A stretch of DNA of 64,000 bases from Streptomyces nitrosporeus (GTDB lineage: Bacteria; Actinomycetota; Actinomycetes; Streptomycetales; Streptomycetaceae), in contig NZ_CP023702.1 in assembly GCF_008704555.1 (NCBI RefSeq), positions 1,426,001 through 1,490,000 of the forward strand, given 5' to 3'. Position 1 is the stretch's first letter, and each line of letters begins with the position of its first letter. A program made the translations under genes and the position numbers. Below the pieces are notes generated by a model that made no database searches, had not been told where the DNA came from, and worked only from the letters and a program-made list of their open reading frames with translations. Below are positions 24,703 to 34,603 of the stretch, in pieces.

Positions 24703-24733
24703 ATCATTGGGCTTCGACCGGCTTGAAGGTCAA
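24703..24733 (-). promoter_or_regulatory. MerR-type promoter with 19-base spacer, overlapping a dyad
   Basis: On the minus strand TTGACC (24733-24728) and AATGAT (24708-24703) are 19 bases apart, the overlong spacing typical of promoters activated by MerR proteins. An imperfect dyad CTTC...GAAG lies within the spacer. Transcription would begin about seven bases beyond the -10 box, at the GTG start itself, giving a leaderless message. Confidence 0.6.
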
Positions 24734-24904
24734 CACCGCCGGCTCCCGTTCCGTCCGTACCTCCCGCGGCCGTGCCCCGGCCGTTGGAGTGAACCTGCCC
24801 CGGCCGCCGCCCTGTGCGCCGGACAGGCCCCGCCGCATCCGGTGTCCTGTGGTCGCCGGAGTCATCGGCGGGCACGAGCGGCACGCGGAGCGAGAGGGGT
24901 TCCC

Positions 24905-26083
24905 ATGTACGGGCCAGGTGCGACGCGGAGCGGGGCCGGGTGCCGGCCGGAGGGCGCCGAGGGGGCGCCGGCCGGTGCGGACGAGGCGGCCGGAGCCGTC
25001 GAAGCCGTCCTGACCGGCCGGCTGGGGGCACTGCTGGAAGAGGCCCGCCGGGTGGACGAGGTCTTCGCCGAGGAGGTGGCGGGGCGGGTCGCGGCCTTCG
25101 TGCTGCGCGGCGGGAAGCGGCTCCGTACCGCGTTCGTGTGGTGCGGGTGGCTGGCCGCGGGCGGGGGCGGCGACCCGGACACGCCGGTGCGGATCGGGGC
25201 GGCGCTCGAACTGCTCCAGGCGTGCGCCCTGGTCCATGACGACGTGATGGACGAGTCGCCGGTGCGCCGGGGCGCGCCCGCGGTGCACGCGGAGTTCGCG
25301 CGGCTGCACCGGGCCGCCGGGATACGGGGTTCCGCCGCGTCGTACTCCGCCTCCGCCGCCGTGCTCGCCGGTGACCTCGCGCTGGCGTGGGCGGACGACC
25401 TGCTGACCGAGACCGCGCTGGCCTCGGAGCACGGGGACCGGCTGCACCGGGAGTGGCAGGCGCTGCGCGGTGAGATGGTGGCCGGCCAGTACCTGGATCT
25501 GCGGGCGCAGGCGGCCGGCTCCTCGGACCCGGACGAGGCGATGGCGGTGGCCACGCTCAAGAGCGCCCTGTACACGGTGGGGCGGCCGCTCGCCCTGGGC
25601 GCGGTGGCGGCGGGCGCGGACGCCGGTACGGCGGACGCGCTGCGGGCGGCGGGGCGAAGCGCGGGGCTCGCGTTCCAGCTGCGGGACGATCTGCTCGGCG
25701 CGTTCGGCGATCCGGCCAGGACGGGCAAGCCCGCCGACGGGGATCTGCGCGGGCGCAAGCTCACCTACCTCCTGGCGGTCGCCGTGCGGCGGGCCGCCGG
25801 GTCGGGTGACTCCGAGGCGCTGGCCCTGCTCGCCCCGGCCCGGGAGCCGGCGGGCGGGGTGCCGGTGGACCGGATGCGGGAGGCCCTCGAACGTACGGGG
25901 GCGCGGGCCGCGGTGGAGGAGGAGATCGCCTCACTGGCCGCGTCGAGCCTGCGGCAGTTCGCCGCCGGGGGCGCGGACGCCCGTGCGCGGCGGGAGTTCG
26001 CCCGGACGGTGGCGCGGGCCGTGGACGCGTCCCCCGCCGCGGGGGCCGGCCGGCCGGCCCGGGAGACCGGGGAGGGCGTGTGA
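24905..26083 (+). CDS. crtE: Geranylgeranyl diphosphate synthase
   Basis: A 392-residue polyprenyl diphosphate synthase supplying GGPP for carotenoids. The first aspartate-rich motif DDVMD is near residue 111 in LVHDDVMDESPVRRGAPAVH. The second is LRDDLLGAFGDP near residue 260, followed by KPADGDLRGRKLTYL. The N-terminal 45 residues are Gly/Ala-rich and variable. ATG 24905 is chosen for the GAGAGGGG site just before it. Its stop overlaps the GTG of crtI (GTGA), beginning a four-gene coupled operon. Confidence 0.92.
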   Translation: MYGPGATRSGAGCRPEGAEGAPAGADEAAGAVEAVLTGRLGALLEEARRVDEVFAEEVAGRVAAFVLRGGKRLRTAFVWCGWLAAGGGGDPDTPVRIGAALELLQACALVHDDVMDESPVRRGAPAVHAEFARLHRAAGIRGSAASYSASAAVLAGDLALAWADDLLTETALASEHGDRLHREWQALRGEMVAGQYLDLRAQAAGSSDPDEAMAVATLKSALYTVGRPLALGAVAAGADAGTADALRAAGRSAGLAFQLRDDLLGAFGDPARTGKPADGDLRGRKLTYLLAVAVRRAAGSGDSEALALLAPAREPAGGVPVDRMREALERTGARAAVEEEIASLAASSLRQFAAGGADARARREFARTVARAVDASPAAGAGRPARETGEGV

Positions 26084-27606
26084 GGACGGTGTCCGGTCCC
26101 ACGGACCATGTGGTGGTCGTCGGCGCGGGGCTGTCCGGGCTCGCCGCCGCCCTGCATCTGCTCGGCGCGGGCCGCCGGGTGACCGTCGTCGAGCGGGACG
26201 CCGGGCCGGGCGGCCGGGCGGGCCGGGTGGAGCTCGGCGGCTACCGGGTGGACACCGGGCCCACGGTGCTGACGATGCCCCATCTCGCGGACGAGGCGTT
26301 CGCCGCCGTCGGTGACAGCCTGTACCGGCGGGTCGAGCTGATCCCGCTGCATCCGGCGTACCGCGCGCTGTTCGCGGACGGCAGCCGGCTCGACGTGCAC
26401 ACCGACGGTGACGCGATGGAGGCCGAGGTCCGCCGGTTCGCGGGGGGCGCCGAGGCCGAGGGGTACCGCCGGCTCCGCCGCTGGCTGGAGCGGGTGTACC
26501 GGGCGCAGATGCGCCGTTTCATCGACACCAACTTCGACTCGCCCTTCCAGCTCCTGACCCCGGATCTGGCGCGTCTGGCCGCCCTGGGCGGTTTCGGGCG
26601 GCTGGACCCGCGGATCGGCGGGTTCCTCTCGGACCCGCGGCTGCGCCGGGTGTTCTCCTTCCAGTCGCTGTACGCGGGTGTGGCGCCCGCCCGCGCGCTC
26701 GCCGCGTACGCGGTGATCGCCTACATGGACACGGTCGCGGGCGTCTGGTTCCCGAAGGGCGGGATGTACGCGCTGCCCCGGGCGATGGCGGACGCGGCGG
26801 CCGGGGCGGGGGCGCGGCTGTGCTGGTCGTCGGAGGTGAGCGCGCTGGAGCGCGGGGCGGGGCGGGTGCGGGCCGTACGGCTGGCGTCGGGCGAGCGGAT
26901 CCCCTGCGACGCGCTCGTGCTGACGCCGGATCTGCCCGTGGCGCACCGCCTGCTGGGGAGGGCGCCCCGGCGTCCGGTGCCGCTGCGGCACTCGCCGTCG
27001 GCGGTGGTCCTGCACGCGGGGACGGACCGCACCTGGCCGCATCTGGCGCACCACACGCTGTCCTTCGGCGGTGCGTGGGAGCGTACCTTCGACGAACTCA
27101 CCCGGGCGGGGCGGCTGATGAGTGATCCGTCCCTGCTCATCACCCGGCCGACCACGCATGATCCGTCGCTCGCGCCGGACGGCAGGCACCTGCACTACGT
27201 CCTGGCTCCCTGCCCCAACACCACCACCGGTCCGTCGGCGGAGGGCTGGCGGGAGCTGGGGCCGCGCTACCGGGACAGTCTCCGGGCCGAGCTGGAGCGC
27301 CGGGGGCTCGACGGTTTCGGGGACTCGCTGGAGGAGGAGCTGCTGGTCACCCCGGCGGACTGGACGGCACAGGGGCATGCCGCGGGCTCCCCGTTCTCCG
27401 TGTCCCACACCTTCGCGCAGACCGGCCCCTTCCGGCCGCGCAACCTCGTGCGCGGGGCCGAGAACGTCGTACTCGCCGGGTGCGGCACCACGCCCGGGGT
27501 GGGTGTGCCGACGGTCCTGCTCAGCGGCAAACTGGCGGCGGCCCGGGTCACCGGCGCCCGGCGCGCCCCGTCGTCCCCGTCCGCGGTGACGGGGGGCGGC
27601 CGGTGA
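26080..27606 (+). CDS. crtI: Phytoene desaturase
   Basis: A 508-residue FAD-dependent phytoene desaturase that converts phytoene to lycopene. It opens with the dinucleotide-binding [21 protein letters not shown], followed by [24 protein letters not shown], the classic CrtI N-terminal block. The C-terminal block is [30 protein letters not shown] start and TGA stop overlap crtE and crtB respectively, so expression is coupled. Length and motifs match actinobacterial CrtI. Confidence 0.94.
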   Translation: MRTVSGPTDHVVVVGAGLSGLAAALHLLGAGRRVTVVERDAGPGGRAGRVELGGYRVDTGPTVLTMPHLADEAFAAVGDSLYRRVELIPLHPAYRALFADGSRLDVHTDGDAMEAEVRRFAGGAEAEGYRRLRRWLERVYRAQMRRFIDTNFDSPFQLLTPDLARLAALGGFGRLDPRIGGFLSDPRLRRVFSFQSLYAGVAPARALAAYAVIAYMDTVAGVWFPKGGMYALPRAMADAAAGAGARLCWSSEVSALERGAGRVRAVRLASGERIPCDALVLTPDLPVAHRLLGRAPRRPVPLRHSPSAVVLHAGTDRTWPHLAHHTLSFGGAWERTFDELTRAGRLMSDPSLLITRPTTHDPSLAPDGRHLHYVLAPCPNTTTGPSAEGWRELGPRYRDSLRAELERRGLDGFGDSLEEELLVTPADWTAQGHAAGSPFSVSHTFAQTGPFRPRNLVRGAENVVLAGCGTTPGVGVPTVLLSGKLAAARVTGARRAPSSPSAVTGGGR

Positions 27607-28589
27607 GCAGCCGTGAGCTGGACGCGGCCGGGGTCCTGGACCCCGGTCTGCGCGCCGACTACGCCGTGTGCCGCCGGCTCAACGCGCGGCACGGACGGAC
27701 GTACTTCCTGGCCACCCGGCTGCTGCCGGTGGAACGCCGGTGCGCCGTGCACGCGCTGTACGGGTTCGCCCGGTGGGCGGACGACATCGTGGACAGCCTG
27801 GACCCCCGGGTGCCCCTCGCGGAACGCGAGGGGCGGCTGCGGCGGCTGGAGGACGGCCTGGCGTACGGGCTGCGCACCGGGGGCGGGGCCGAGCCGGTGG
27901 TGCGGGCGGTGGCGGACACGGCTGTGCGGTACACCATCGACCGCTCCCTGTTCGCGGATTTCCTGGTGTCGATACGCAGTGACCTGCGCGTCACCGACTA
28001 TCCGACGTACGCGGACCTGCGGGCCTACATGCACGGTTCGGCCGCGGTGATCGGTCTGCAGATGCTGCCGGTCCTGGGGACGGTGACCGGCCGGGAGGAG
28101 GCCGCGCCGTACGCGGCCGCCCTCGGGGTGGCCTTCCAGCTGACCAACTTCCTGCGGGACGTGGGCGAGGACCTGGACCGCGGTCGGGTGTACCTGCCGG
28201 CCGACCTGCTCGCCGCCCACGGGGTGGACCGGACGCTGCTGGAGTGGAGCCGCCGTACCGGGGGCGGCGACCTGCGGATCCGCGCCGCCCTGAGGGAGGC
28301 CGAGGCGATGACCCGGGCGGTGTACCGGGAGGCGGAGCCGGGCATCGCGATGCTGGAACCACGGGTGCGGCCCTGTATCCGCGCGGCGTTCGTCCTGTAC
28401 GGGGGGATCCTGGACGCGATCGCGGACGACGGCTACACCGTGCTGCACCGGCGTTCCTCCGTCCCGGCCCGGCGCCGGGCGGGTGTCGCGCTGGCGGGGT
28501 TCGCGGGGGTCGTCAGGGCGCGGCTGCGGCCCCCTCCCCCAAAGCCGGTATCCGCCGTGGGCGCGGGAGCGGGGAGGGCCGGGCGGTGA
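27603..28589 (+). CDS. crtB: Phytoene synthase
   Basis: A 328-residue squalene/phytoene synthase condensing two GGPP to phytoene. Two aspartate motifs are visible: [13 protein letters not shown] near residue 60 and [17 protein letters not shown] near residue 185. The family motif [13 protein letters not shown] is also present. The GTG start overlaps the crtI stop. The C-terminal 25 residues are a Pro/Gly-rich tail. The stop overlaps the GTG start of the Rieske gene. Confidence 0.94.
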   Translation: MSSRELDAAGVLDPGLRADYAVCRRLNARHGRTYFLATRLLPVERRCAVHALYGFARWADDIVDSLDPRVPLAEREGRLRRLEDGLAYGLRTGGGAEPVVRAVADTAVRYTIDRSLFADFLVSIRSDLRVTDYPTYADLRAYMHGSAAVIGLQMLPVLGTVTGREEAAPYAAALGVAFQLTNFLRDVGEDLDRGRVYLPADLLAAHGVDRTLLEWSRRTGGGDLRIRAALREAEAMTRAVYREAEPGIAMLEPRVRPCIRAAFVLYGGILDAIADDGYTVLHRRSSVPARRRAGVALAGFAGVVRARLRPPPPKPVSAVGAGAGRAGR

Positions 28590-29584
28590 GCGGGCGGCGC
28601 TGGACCTCACCGCTGCGGCTGCGGCGCGCGCCCGGCTGGGAGCGTCAGCGCCCGACCTGGCGCGAGGCGCGGCCCGCCGTGATCGCGGGAGCGCTGGAGC
28701 GGTCCGCCGCCCGGCCCTCGGGCAACTGGTACGTCGTCGGGGCGTCGCGGGCGTTCGGGGCGGCGGACCGGCCCCACGGCCGTACGGTCGCCGGGACCGA
28801 GGTGGTGCTGTGGCGGGCCGGCGACGGTGCTCTGCGGGCCGGGCCCGGCGCCTGCCCGCATCTCGGCGCGCCGCTGCGGGACAGCCGGGTGGTGTGCGGG
28901 ACGCTGCTGTGCCACTGGCACGGGCTGGCCCTGGACGGCGGGCGGCGGGCCGGCTGGGACCCGTACCCGGTGCACGACGACGGGGTGCTGGTGTGGGTGC
29001 GGCTGGACGCGGTGGGCGGTGAGGTTCCGCTGGGCCGCCCGGTCGTGCCGGTGCGGCCCGCCCCGGGGAGCGCGGTGGACGCGGTGTTCACCGCGGTGGG
29101 CCGGTGTGAGCCGCAGGACGTGGTCGCCAACCGGCTGGACCCGTGGCACGGTTCGTGGTTCCACCCGTACGCCTTCGTCGGGCTGGAGGTCGTCGGCGCG
29201 CCCGGGGGCGGGGCGGGTGACGACGCGTTCGCCGTCGAGGTGTCCTTCAAGGTCGCGGGCCGGCTGGTGGTGCCGGTCCGCGCGGTGTTCACCGCTCCCG
29301 AGCCGCGCACGGTCGTCATGCACATCACGGACGGTGAGGGCGCCGGTTCGGTGGTGGAGACCCATGCCACGCCGCTCACCTCCCCGGGCGACCCGCGTCC
29401 CCGGACGGCGGTGGTCGAGGCGGTCGTGGCGGCCTCGGACCGCCGGGGCTTCGCGCTGGCGCGGGCCGCGGCACCGGCCCTGCGGCCCCTGATGCGGCGG
29501 ACGGCGGGCCGGCTCTGGCGCGACGACCTGGCGTACGCGGAGCGGCGGTGGGCCCTGCGGCGGGCGGGGCGTTTCCCGGGGTGA
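28586..29584 (+). CDS. Rieske [2Fe-2S] protein of the carotenoid operon (DUF5914-like)
   Basis: A 332-residue protein with a Rieske iron-sulfur domain: Cys90-Pro-His92 and Cys109-His-Trp-His112 are the two cluster-binding pairs. The C-terminal 200 residues resemble the DUF5914-type domain that accompanies Rieske centres in actinobacterial carotenoid loci. It could be an oxygenase acting on a carotenoid, or an electron carrier for another step. It takes the place in the operon where crtV stands in the described S. griseus and S. coelicolor clusters. It is GTGA-coupled to crtB, so it is almost certainly part of the pathway. Confidence 0.78.
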   Translation: MSGRRWTSPLRLRRAPGWERQRPTWREARPAVIAGALERSAARPSGNWYVVGASRAFGAADRPHGRTVAGTEVVLWRAGDGALRAGPGACPHLGAPLRDSRVVCGTLLCHWHGLALDGGRRAGWDPYPVHDDGVLVWVRLDAVGGEVPLGRPVVPVRPAPGSAVDAVFTAVGRCEPQDVVANRLDPWHGSWFHPYAFVGLEVVGAPGGGAGDDAFAVEVSFKVAGRLVVPVRAVFTAPEPRTVVMHITDGEGAGSVVETHATPLTSPGDPRPRTAVVEAVVAASDRRGFALARAAAPALRPLMRRTAGRLWRDDLAYAERRWALRRAGRFPG

Positions 29585-29589
29585 GGCGG

Positions 29590-29625
29590 CCCGCCCTCCC
29601 GCCGGCGGGCCGCCGGGAGGGCGGG
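29590..29625. terminator. Hairpin at the end of the crtEIB operon
   Basis: Perfect 12-bp arms CCCGCCCTCCCG (29590-29601) and CGGGAGGGCGGG (29614-29625), 12-nt loop, between the Rieske stop and the opposing small secreted-protein gene. Confidence 0.7.
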
Positions 29626-29634
29626 GACACGGCT

Positions 29635-29859
29635 TCAGTCGATGACGGAGGTCGTCCCCAGGATCGCCGCGTGCTCCAGCACGTCCTCCAGCGGATCGTC
29701 CACCTGCCCGATCTGGAGCAGGCTGACGCGTGGTCCGTTGTCCGAACCGGTGTGCGTCTCGTCCGCCTGTGCCACACCGGCGGGCATGCCCACTGCCGTC
29801 AGAACCGCGCAGGTCCCGATGGACCACCGGAGCGGGTTCCGCCTCTGTCGCGCCTTCAC
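29635..29859 (-). CDS. Small secreted protein of unknown function
   Basis: A 74-residue ORF with GTG start and a GAGG site six bases upstream. The first 32 residues form a Sec signal peptide: a basic KARQRR start, a hydrophobic core and an AQA cleavage site. The mature peptide of about 42 residues is acidic, cysteine-free, and ends LEHAAILGTTSVID. It lies between the convergent crt operons. I do not recognise the family with certainty; small peptides of this kind are frequent in Streptomyces. Confidence 0.6.
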   Translation of the reverse strand: MKARQRRNPLRWSIGTCAVLTAVGMPAGVAQADETHTGSDNGPRVSLLQIGQVDDPLEDVLEHAAILGTTSVID

Positions 29860-29968
29860 TCGATGCCTCGTTCAGATCATCGCCGGATGTTTCCAGCTGC
29901 TTGTACGCCTTAACCACCGGTGGGGGACGAGGTCACGCAAGATCATCCTCACGTACACAAGATCATCC

Positions 29969-31564
29969 TTACGGGAGGGCGGGGCCCGGCCGCCGTGAGC
30001 GCGGTCGGTGCTCCCCGGCCAGCCGGGCGAGGGCGCGCAGCGGGCGGGAGCGTCCCGCGCGGGGGACGGTCCAGAGGGTCTGGCCGCGGATCCCCCAGCC
30101 GGCGAGGAGGGCGTTGGCGGCCAGGAAGCCGGAGGTCGCCGCGCGCTCCATGAGGGCGACGGGCAGGCCGGTGCGGACCAGGTCGCCCGCCAGGACGAGG
30201 TGGGGGTGGGGGGTGCGCACGGTGGGGCGGCGGTGGTGGCCGCCGGCCTGGAACACCGGGCAGTCCGCGCGCCATTCGTGGCGGGCGTCCACGGTCCTGG
30301 CGTCGGCGGTCTCGGGGTAGATCCCGTGCAGCTGCCGCAGGACGCGCCGCTGGACGGCCTTCGGCTCGGCGGACGGGTCGACGGCGTACGCGTGCAGTTC
30401 GACGACGCTGCCGCCGGTCCGTGCCGCCCAGCGGGACGCCTCGCCCTCCCAGCGGTCGAGGACGCTGATGTTGTCGAGGCCGTCGTATCCGCTGGTCCCG
30501 AGGAAGCCGGGGCGGTCGGCGCGTACGGGGCGGTCGAGCCAGAGGCGGGAGACGAGGAACGGGGGCGCGGTGCGCAGGGCGGCGACGTCCTCCCGCCAGG
30601 AGGGGGTGCCCAGTTCCCCGGAGGCCGCGACGACGTGGCGCAGGCCGCCGGTGTCCAGGGCGAGGACGACGGCCCGGTACCGGCCGGCCGTCCCGTCGCC
30701 GGCTTCCACGGTGAGGGTCCCGTCCGGGTGCGGGCACACCCGGTGGACCGGGGTGCCGGTGCGCAGGTCCGTGCCGTGCTTGCGCAGGTAGGCGGCGAGC
30801 GGCTGCCACAGCGCCTGGGGGAAGGGTTCGCGCGGTACGTCGAAGAGGAGGCCCTCGGAGGAGCCGAGGAAGTAGATGTGGAACATCAGCAGCAGTTCGG
30901 CGGCCGACAGTTCACCGGGGTCGGCGAAGAAGCTGCGGGAGAACACCTCGAAGGCGAGATGGCGTGCCGCCGGGGGGAAGTTGACGCGGCGCAGGAAGTC
31001 CTCGGCGCCGATGTGGTCGAAGTGTTCGTACACCTCGGGGACCCGTACGTCCAGCAGCGGCAGGGCCGCCCGGGGGGCCAGGGCGGTGAGGTCGCGCAGG
31101 CCGAAGGTGGGGCTGAGGGCGACGAATCCGAGGGCGCTGAGCGGCGGGGTCCTGGGCACCCTGGCGAAGCTGTCGGTCAGGCCGTCGCGGTGCCGGAGCG
31201 GGTAGTCCGGCAGCGGGGTGAGCGCGCGGAGGCCGGGGTCCGCGCGGCGCAGCAGGCCGCGCAGGTTGTAGTACTGCCGGAAGAAGGCGTGGAAGCCCCG
31301 GCTCATGGTCGCCGGGGAGCCGTCGGCGAGCCGGACGGGCCATCCGGCGACGCGTCCGCCCAGGGTGTCCTCGCGTTCGTAGAGCGTGACGCGGACGCCG
31401 CGTTCGGCCAGGGCGGTCGCCGCGGCGAGGCCGGCGATGCCGCCGCCGATCACGGCGGTGGACGGTGCGCCGCCGGTGAAGCGCTCCCGTCCGGGCCGCG
31501 CCGGGAGGATCTCGGCCCGGCGGTCGCGTCCGTGGCGGCGGGGGTCGGGGCGGTGGTGGCTCAT
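29969..31564 (-). CDS. crtU: Isorenieratene synthase (beta-carotene desaturase/methyltransferase)
   Basis: A 531-residue FAD-dependent CrtU protein, which aromatises the beta-ionone rings of beta-carotene with methyl migration. The FAD motif is VIGGGIAGLAAATALAE (glycines at 40-45), followed by GGRVAGWPVRL and SRGFHAFFRQYYNLR, which is characteristic of CrtU. The C-terminus has HLVLAGDLVRTGLPVALMERAATSG. Its ATG overlaps the crtT stop (ATGA). This identifies the cluster end product as an aromatic carotenoid of the isorenieratene type. Confidence 0.92.
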   Translation of the reverse strand: MSHHRPDPRRHGRDRRAEILPARPGRERFTGGAPSTAVIGGGIAGLAAATALAERGVRVTLYEREDTLGGRVAGWPVRLADGSPATMSRGFHAFFRQYYNLRGLLRRADPGLRALTPLPDYPLRHRDGLTDSFARVPRTPPLSALGFVALSPTFGLRDLTALAPRAALPLLDVRVPEVYEHFDHIGAEDFLRRVNFPPAARHLAFEVFSRSFFADPGELSAAELLLMFHIYFLGSSEGLLFDVPREPFPQALWQPLAAYLRKHGTDLRTGTPVHRVCPHPDGTLTVEAGDGTAGRYRAVVLALDTGGLRHVVAASGELGTPSWREDVAALRTAPPFLVSRLWLDRPVRADRPGFLGTSGYDGLDNISVLDRWEGEASRWAARTGGSVVELHAYAVDPSAEPKAVQRRVLRQLHGIYPETADARTVDARHEWRADCPVFQAGGHHRRPTVRTPHPHLVLAGDLVRTGLPVALMERAATSGFLAANALLAGWGIRGQTLWTVPRAGRSRPLRALARLAGEHRPRSRRPGPALP

Positions 31565-32289
31565 GGGGTCTCCGTCGCGGCGGGCCCGGGTCCGCTCCGG
31601 GCGAGGAACGTGTGGACGATGCCGGTCTGCCAGCCGGCGACGGGGAGGGTCCGCACCGAGCGGAAGCCGGCCCCGCGGATCCGTTCCGCGAAGACGGGCG
31701 CGGTGTCGAAGTCGAGGACGCTGCGCCACAGATGGCGGTAGAGCCCGCGGTCGCCGGCCAGGGTGCCCGCCGGCAGCACCACGCCCCGGCAGACGGCGTG
31801 CCAGAGGGCCCGGTGCAGCGGGGAGCCGCTGAGGGTGTACTCGTGGACGAGGAGCCGCCCGCCCGGGACGAGCAGGGCGCGTACCGTTTCGAGGACCGCG
31901 CCGGGGCGGGTGACGTTGCGGAAGAGGTAGGCGGCGAAGACCGCGTCGTACGGCCCGTCGGCGGCGGTGAGGTCCTCCGCGGGCCGGTGCGTGAACCGTA
32001 CGGTCGGCGGCCATCGCTTGGCGCGGGCCCTGGCCAGCATGCCGGCGGAGGCGTCGGCGGCGGTGATCCGGGCGTACGGGGCGGCCCGCAGCAGCGCTCT
32101 GGTCGACGCCCCCGTACCGCAGCCGAGGTCCAGGACCCTCAGGCCCCGCCCGCCGTCGGGGAGCCCGAGGCGGCGGGCGGAGCGGAACAGGTCGGTGCGG
32201 TAGCCGGGGTTCAGCGCGGTCAGGCGGTCGTAGGAGCGCGACGCGTCGTCGAACGCGCGGGCCAGGTCGTGGTCGTGGAGCAGGGTCAT
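31561..32289 (-). CDS. crtT: Carotenoid-cluster SAM-dependent methyltransferase
   Basis: A 242-residue class I methyltransferase with the SAM-binding VLDLGCGTG at 52-60, an acidic AADAS second motif, and FAAYLFRNVTRP resembling UbiE-type enzymes. It sits between crtY and crtU as crtT does in described Streptomyces crt clusters. The exact reaction of CrtT is not firmly established; isorenieratene itself needs no external methyl group, since CrtU moves an existing one. Start and stop overlap the neighbours by ATGA. Confidence 0.87.
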   Translation of the reverse strand: MTLLHDHDLARAFDDASRSYDRLTALNPGYRTDLFRSARRLGLPDGGRGLRVLDLGCGTGASTRALLRAAPYARITAADASAGMLARARAKRWPPTVRFTHRPAEDLTAADGPYDAVFAAYLFRNVTRPGAVLETVRALLVPGGRLLVHEYTLSGSPLHRALWHAVCRGVVLPAGTLAGDRGLYRHLWRSVLDFDTAPVFAERIRGAGFRSVRTLPVAGWQTGIVHTFLARSGPGPAATETP

Positions 32290-33638
32290 CGCGGACTCGT
32301 TTCGGTTCGGCCGGCGGCCCGGTGGGGAAGGAAGGGCAGTTCGGCCGCGGTGCGCAGCATGGGGAGGACGGGGGTGCGCAGGCCGATGCCGAACTCCTCC
32401 CAGGGGGTGCTCGCCCCGTCGAGGAAGCGCAGCATCCGCTCCATCGGGACGCGGCGGAAGAGGTCGGTGAAGAAGCGCGGGCCGTCCACCCGCCCGGTGT
32501 CGAGCGCGCGCAGCAGCACGGCGTCCATCGCGAGGTGTCTGCGGCGGTGCGGCGGCGGCACGTCCGGGCGGCCGCGGTGCAGCGCGGTGGCGACGGCCCG
32601 GCTCTGGCGCCGGACCGCGGCGAACGTGTAGCCGGTCGCCGGGCGGGTGGCGCCCGAGGCCGCGCCGATACGGAAGACGGCCGGTCCGGTCCGGCGGGGG
32701 AAGCGCGCGTCGGTCATGGGGATGACTCCCTGCTCGGCCGATTCCACGGTGAGCGGGCCCAGCCCCAGGACCCGGTGCGTGTAGTGCCGCAGGGCCGCTT
32801 CGTAGGCGGGCGTGGTCAGCGGGGTGCGGGAGAACTCGGTGTACTCGACCAGCGCCCGGTCCGGGGCGAGCGGCAGGACGTAGCCGAACGCCAGCCCGTG
32901 GCGTGGCTGCGGGACCCGGAAGTCCATGAGGTCCGCCACGCCGGGTTCGAAGCGGGGGGCCCCGGTGCGTACGAACCAGCCGCGGAAGTGCTGGAGGAGG
33001 AGGGTGCGGTGGGGCGGGACGCGGGGCAGGGGCCGTGAGTCGAAGACGTGGCGGGCGCGCAGGGTGAGCGGTTGTCCGCCCGGTGCGGTGCACCGCACCT
33101 CGGCGGCGTACCCCTTCCCGCGCGCCTCGCGTACCTCGTGGGCGGTGGCGCGCAGGACGCGGGCACCGGGTGAGGAGGCGAGCCGGTCGTGGACGAGCCG
33201 TTCGAAGGGACCCGACCGCACCATGCGGTAGCGCAGCGGGGCGGGCTCGGCCTCGACGGGCCTGCCGTCCGGGCCCCACACCCGCAGCCGTGTCCAGGAG
33301 GCCGTGACGGCGTCCTCGAAGTCGCCGGGCCCGGTGTCCCAGGAGCACCAGGTGCGTTCCGCCGGCCGCAGGGGGCCTTCCGGGGCCTCGACGAGCGTCA
33401 GGGTGAGCCGGGTACGCGCGCGGCCGTCCGGGCCGGTGGCGCCGTGCGGACCGGGGGCGCCGTCCGGGCCGGGGGCGGTGGCGAGCCGGTGGGCGAGGCA
33501 GAGTCCGGCCGCGCCACCGCCGACGATGACGGCGTCGTCGATCCGGCGGTCACCGGGGTCCGGGCCCGTGCCGGCGGCCGGGTGCGGTGCGTCCGGGCGG
33601 CTCCGCCCGGTCTCGGCGCGTACGCCGTCGACGTCCAT
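32286..33638 (-). CDS. crtY: Lycopene beta-cyclase
   Basis: A 450-residue CrtY-type flavoprotein that cyclises lycopene to beta-carotene. The FAD motif AVIVGGGAAGLCLAHRLA begins near residue 36. Other family marks are RTWCSWDTGPGDFEDAV, LLQHFRGWFVRTGAPRFEP and the GAASGATRPATGYTFAAVRR block. A Gly/Pro-rich insertion around residues 55-75 is specific to this copy. The ATG at 33638 is chosen because the FAD motif follows at normal distance. It is the first gene of crtY-crtT-crtU. Confidence 0.92.
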   Translation of the reverse strand: MDVDGVRAETGRSRPDAPHPAAGTGPDPGDRRIDDAVIVGGGAAGLCLAHRLATAPGPDGAPGPHGATGPDGRARTRLTLTLVEAPEGPLRPAERTWCSWDTGPGDFEDAVTASWTRLRVWGPDGRPVEAEPAPLRYRMVRSGPFERLVHDRLASSPGARVLRATAHEVREARGKGYAAEVRCTAPGGQPLTLRARHVFDSRPLPRVPPHRTLLLQHFRGWFVRTGAPRFEPGVADLMDFRVPQPRHGLAFGYVLPLAPDRALVEYTEFSRTPLTTPAYEAALRHYTHRVLGLGPLTVESAEQGVIPMTDARFPRRTGPAVFRIGAASGATRPATGYTFAAVRRQSRAVATALHRGRPDVPPPHRRRHLAMDAVLLRALDTGRVDGPRFFTDLFRRVPMERMLRFLDGASTPWEEFGIGLRTPVLPMLRTAAELPFLPHRAAGRTETSPR

Positions 33639-33950
33639 CTCCCGCCTCCGCGCGGTTCGCTCCGCCGCCCTCCTGGCTGACGGGGAACCAAGCCGATCAC
33701 GTCCGGGGCGCCCGGTCCGTCCGCCGCGCCGGGGCGGTGCGGCGGAGGGGCGGGACCACACGTCCGCTCCGGTGAAAGCGGTGACGGGCGGGGCGCGGCC
33801 GGGCCGCCGGTACGGTGTGGGCTGTTTGTCTGGGGGCGGCGTTCCCGCGGTCCGCCCGGACGGCTTCGCCCCGCCCACCCGCCCACCCGCTGCTGACCCA
33901 CTGACCCGCTCATCCGCTCACCTGCTCACCGACCGATCCGAGGAGTCCTC
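33639..33950. other. 312-base divergent intergenic region (crtY / PPOX gene)
   Basis: Should contain promoters for crtY (leftward) and the PPOX gene (rightward). The right half is a C-rich, low-complexity run of CCCRC-type units. No convincing operator or LitR-type dyad was found by eye. Confidence 0.4.
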
Positions 33951-34373
33951 ATGTCCAAGCCGCCCCTGCCCCCCGAGGCCGTGGAGCTGCTGCTGCGCCC
34001 CAATCCCTGTGTCATGGCCACGGTCCGTTCGGACGGGGCGCCGGTCTCCACCCCCACCTGGTACGTGTGGGACGACGGCCGGGTGCTGATCAGCATGGAC
34101 GAGGGCCGTGTACGGCTGAAGCACGTGCGCAACGATCCGCGCGTCACGCTCACGGTCCTCGACGAGAAGAACTGGTACACCCACGTCACCCTCATCGGGC
34201 GGGTCACCGAGATGCGTGAGGACGAGGGCCTCACGGACATCGACCGCCTTTCGGCCCACTACACAGGGAACCGCTACCCGGACCGGGAGCGGCCCCGGGT
34301 GAGCGCGTGGATCGAGATCGACCGGTGGCACGGCTGGGGCGCTCTGAAGGACAGCGACCAGGCGTCCACGTGA
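33951..34373 (+). CDS. PPOX-class flavin/F420-dependent oxidoreductase
   Basis: A 140-residue pyridoxamine 5'-phosphate oxidase-like split-barrel protein. The opening LRPNPCVMATVRSDGAPVSTPTWYVWDDGRVLIS and the following VRLKHVRNDPRVTLTVLD are typical of the small PPOX class, many of which use F420 in actinobacteria. GAGGAG precedes the ATG. It is divergent from crtY and not obviously part of either neighbour's pathway. It could also be a heme- or flavin-binding member. Confidence 0.83.
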   Translation: MSKPPLPPEAVELLLRPNPCVMATVRSDGAPVSTPTWYVWDDGRVLISMDEGRVRLKHVRNDPRVTLTVLDEKNWYTHVTLIGRVTEMREDEGLTDIDRLSAHYTGNRYPDRERPRVSAWIEIDRWHGWGALKDSDQAST

Positions 34374-34603
34374 CCGGCCCGGCCGAGCTGACGCACAAAA
34401 GCGGTTAAATCACCCGAACACGGGTGAAGGACCGCTAAGGTCCGGTGGGCGCCCGCTCCCGGGCACGGCCGGCGCCCCGGCCGCTGTCCGTACCGGGCGC
34501 GCCGTGGCCCGTACCGGGCGTCCCGCGTCCTGGCACGGTCCGCGGCCGCGGGTGCCCGGCCGCCGGCGCCCGCCGTTCCGCGCCGCCCGAGCCGAGGACC
34601 GAC

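Noticed and set aside
24905..26083. Start of crtE at 24707 instead of 24905
   Set aside because: The added 66 residues are Arg/Pro-rich without similarity, would overlap the MerR promoter, and ATG 24905 has a good ribosome site.
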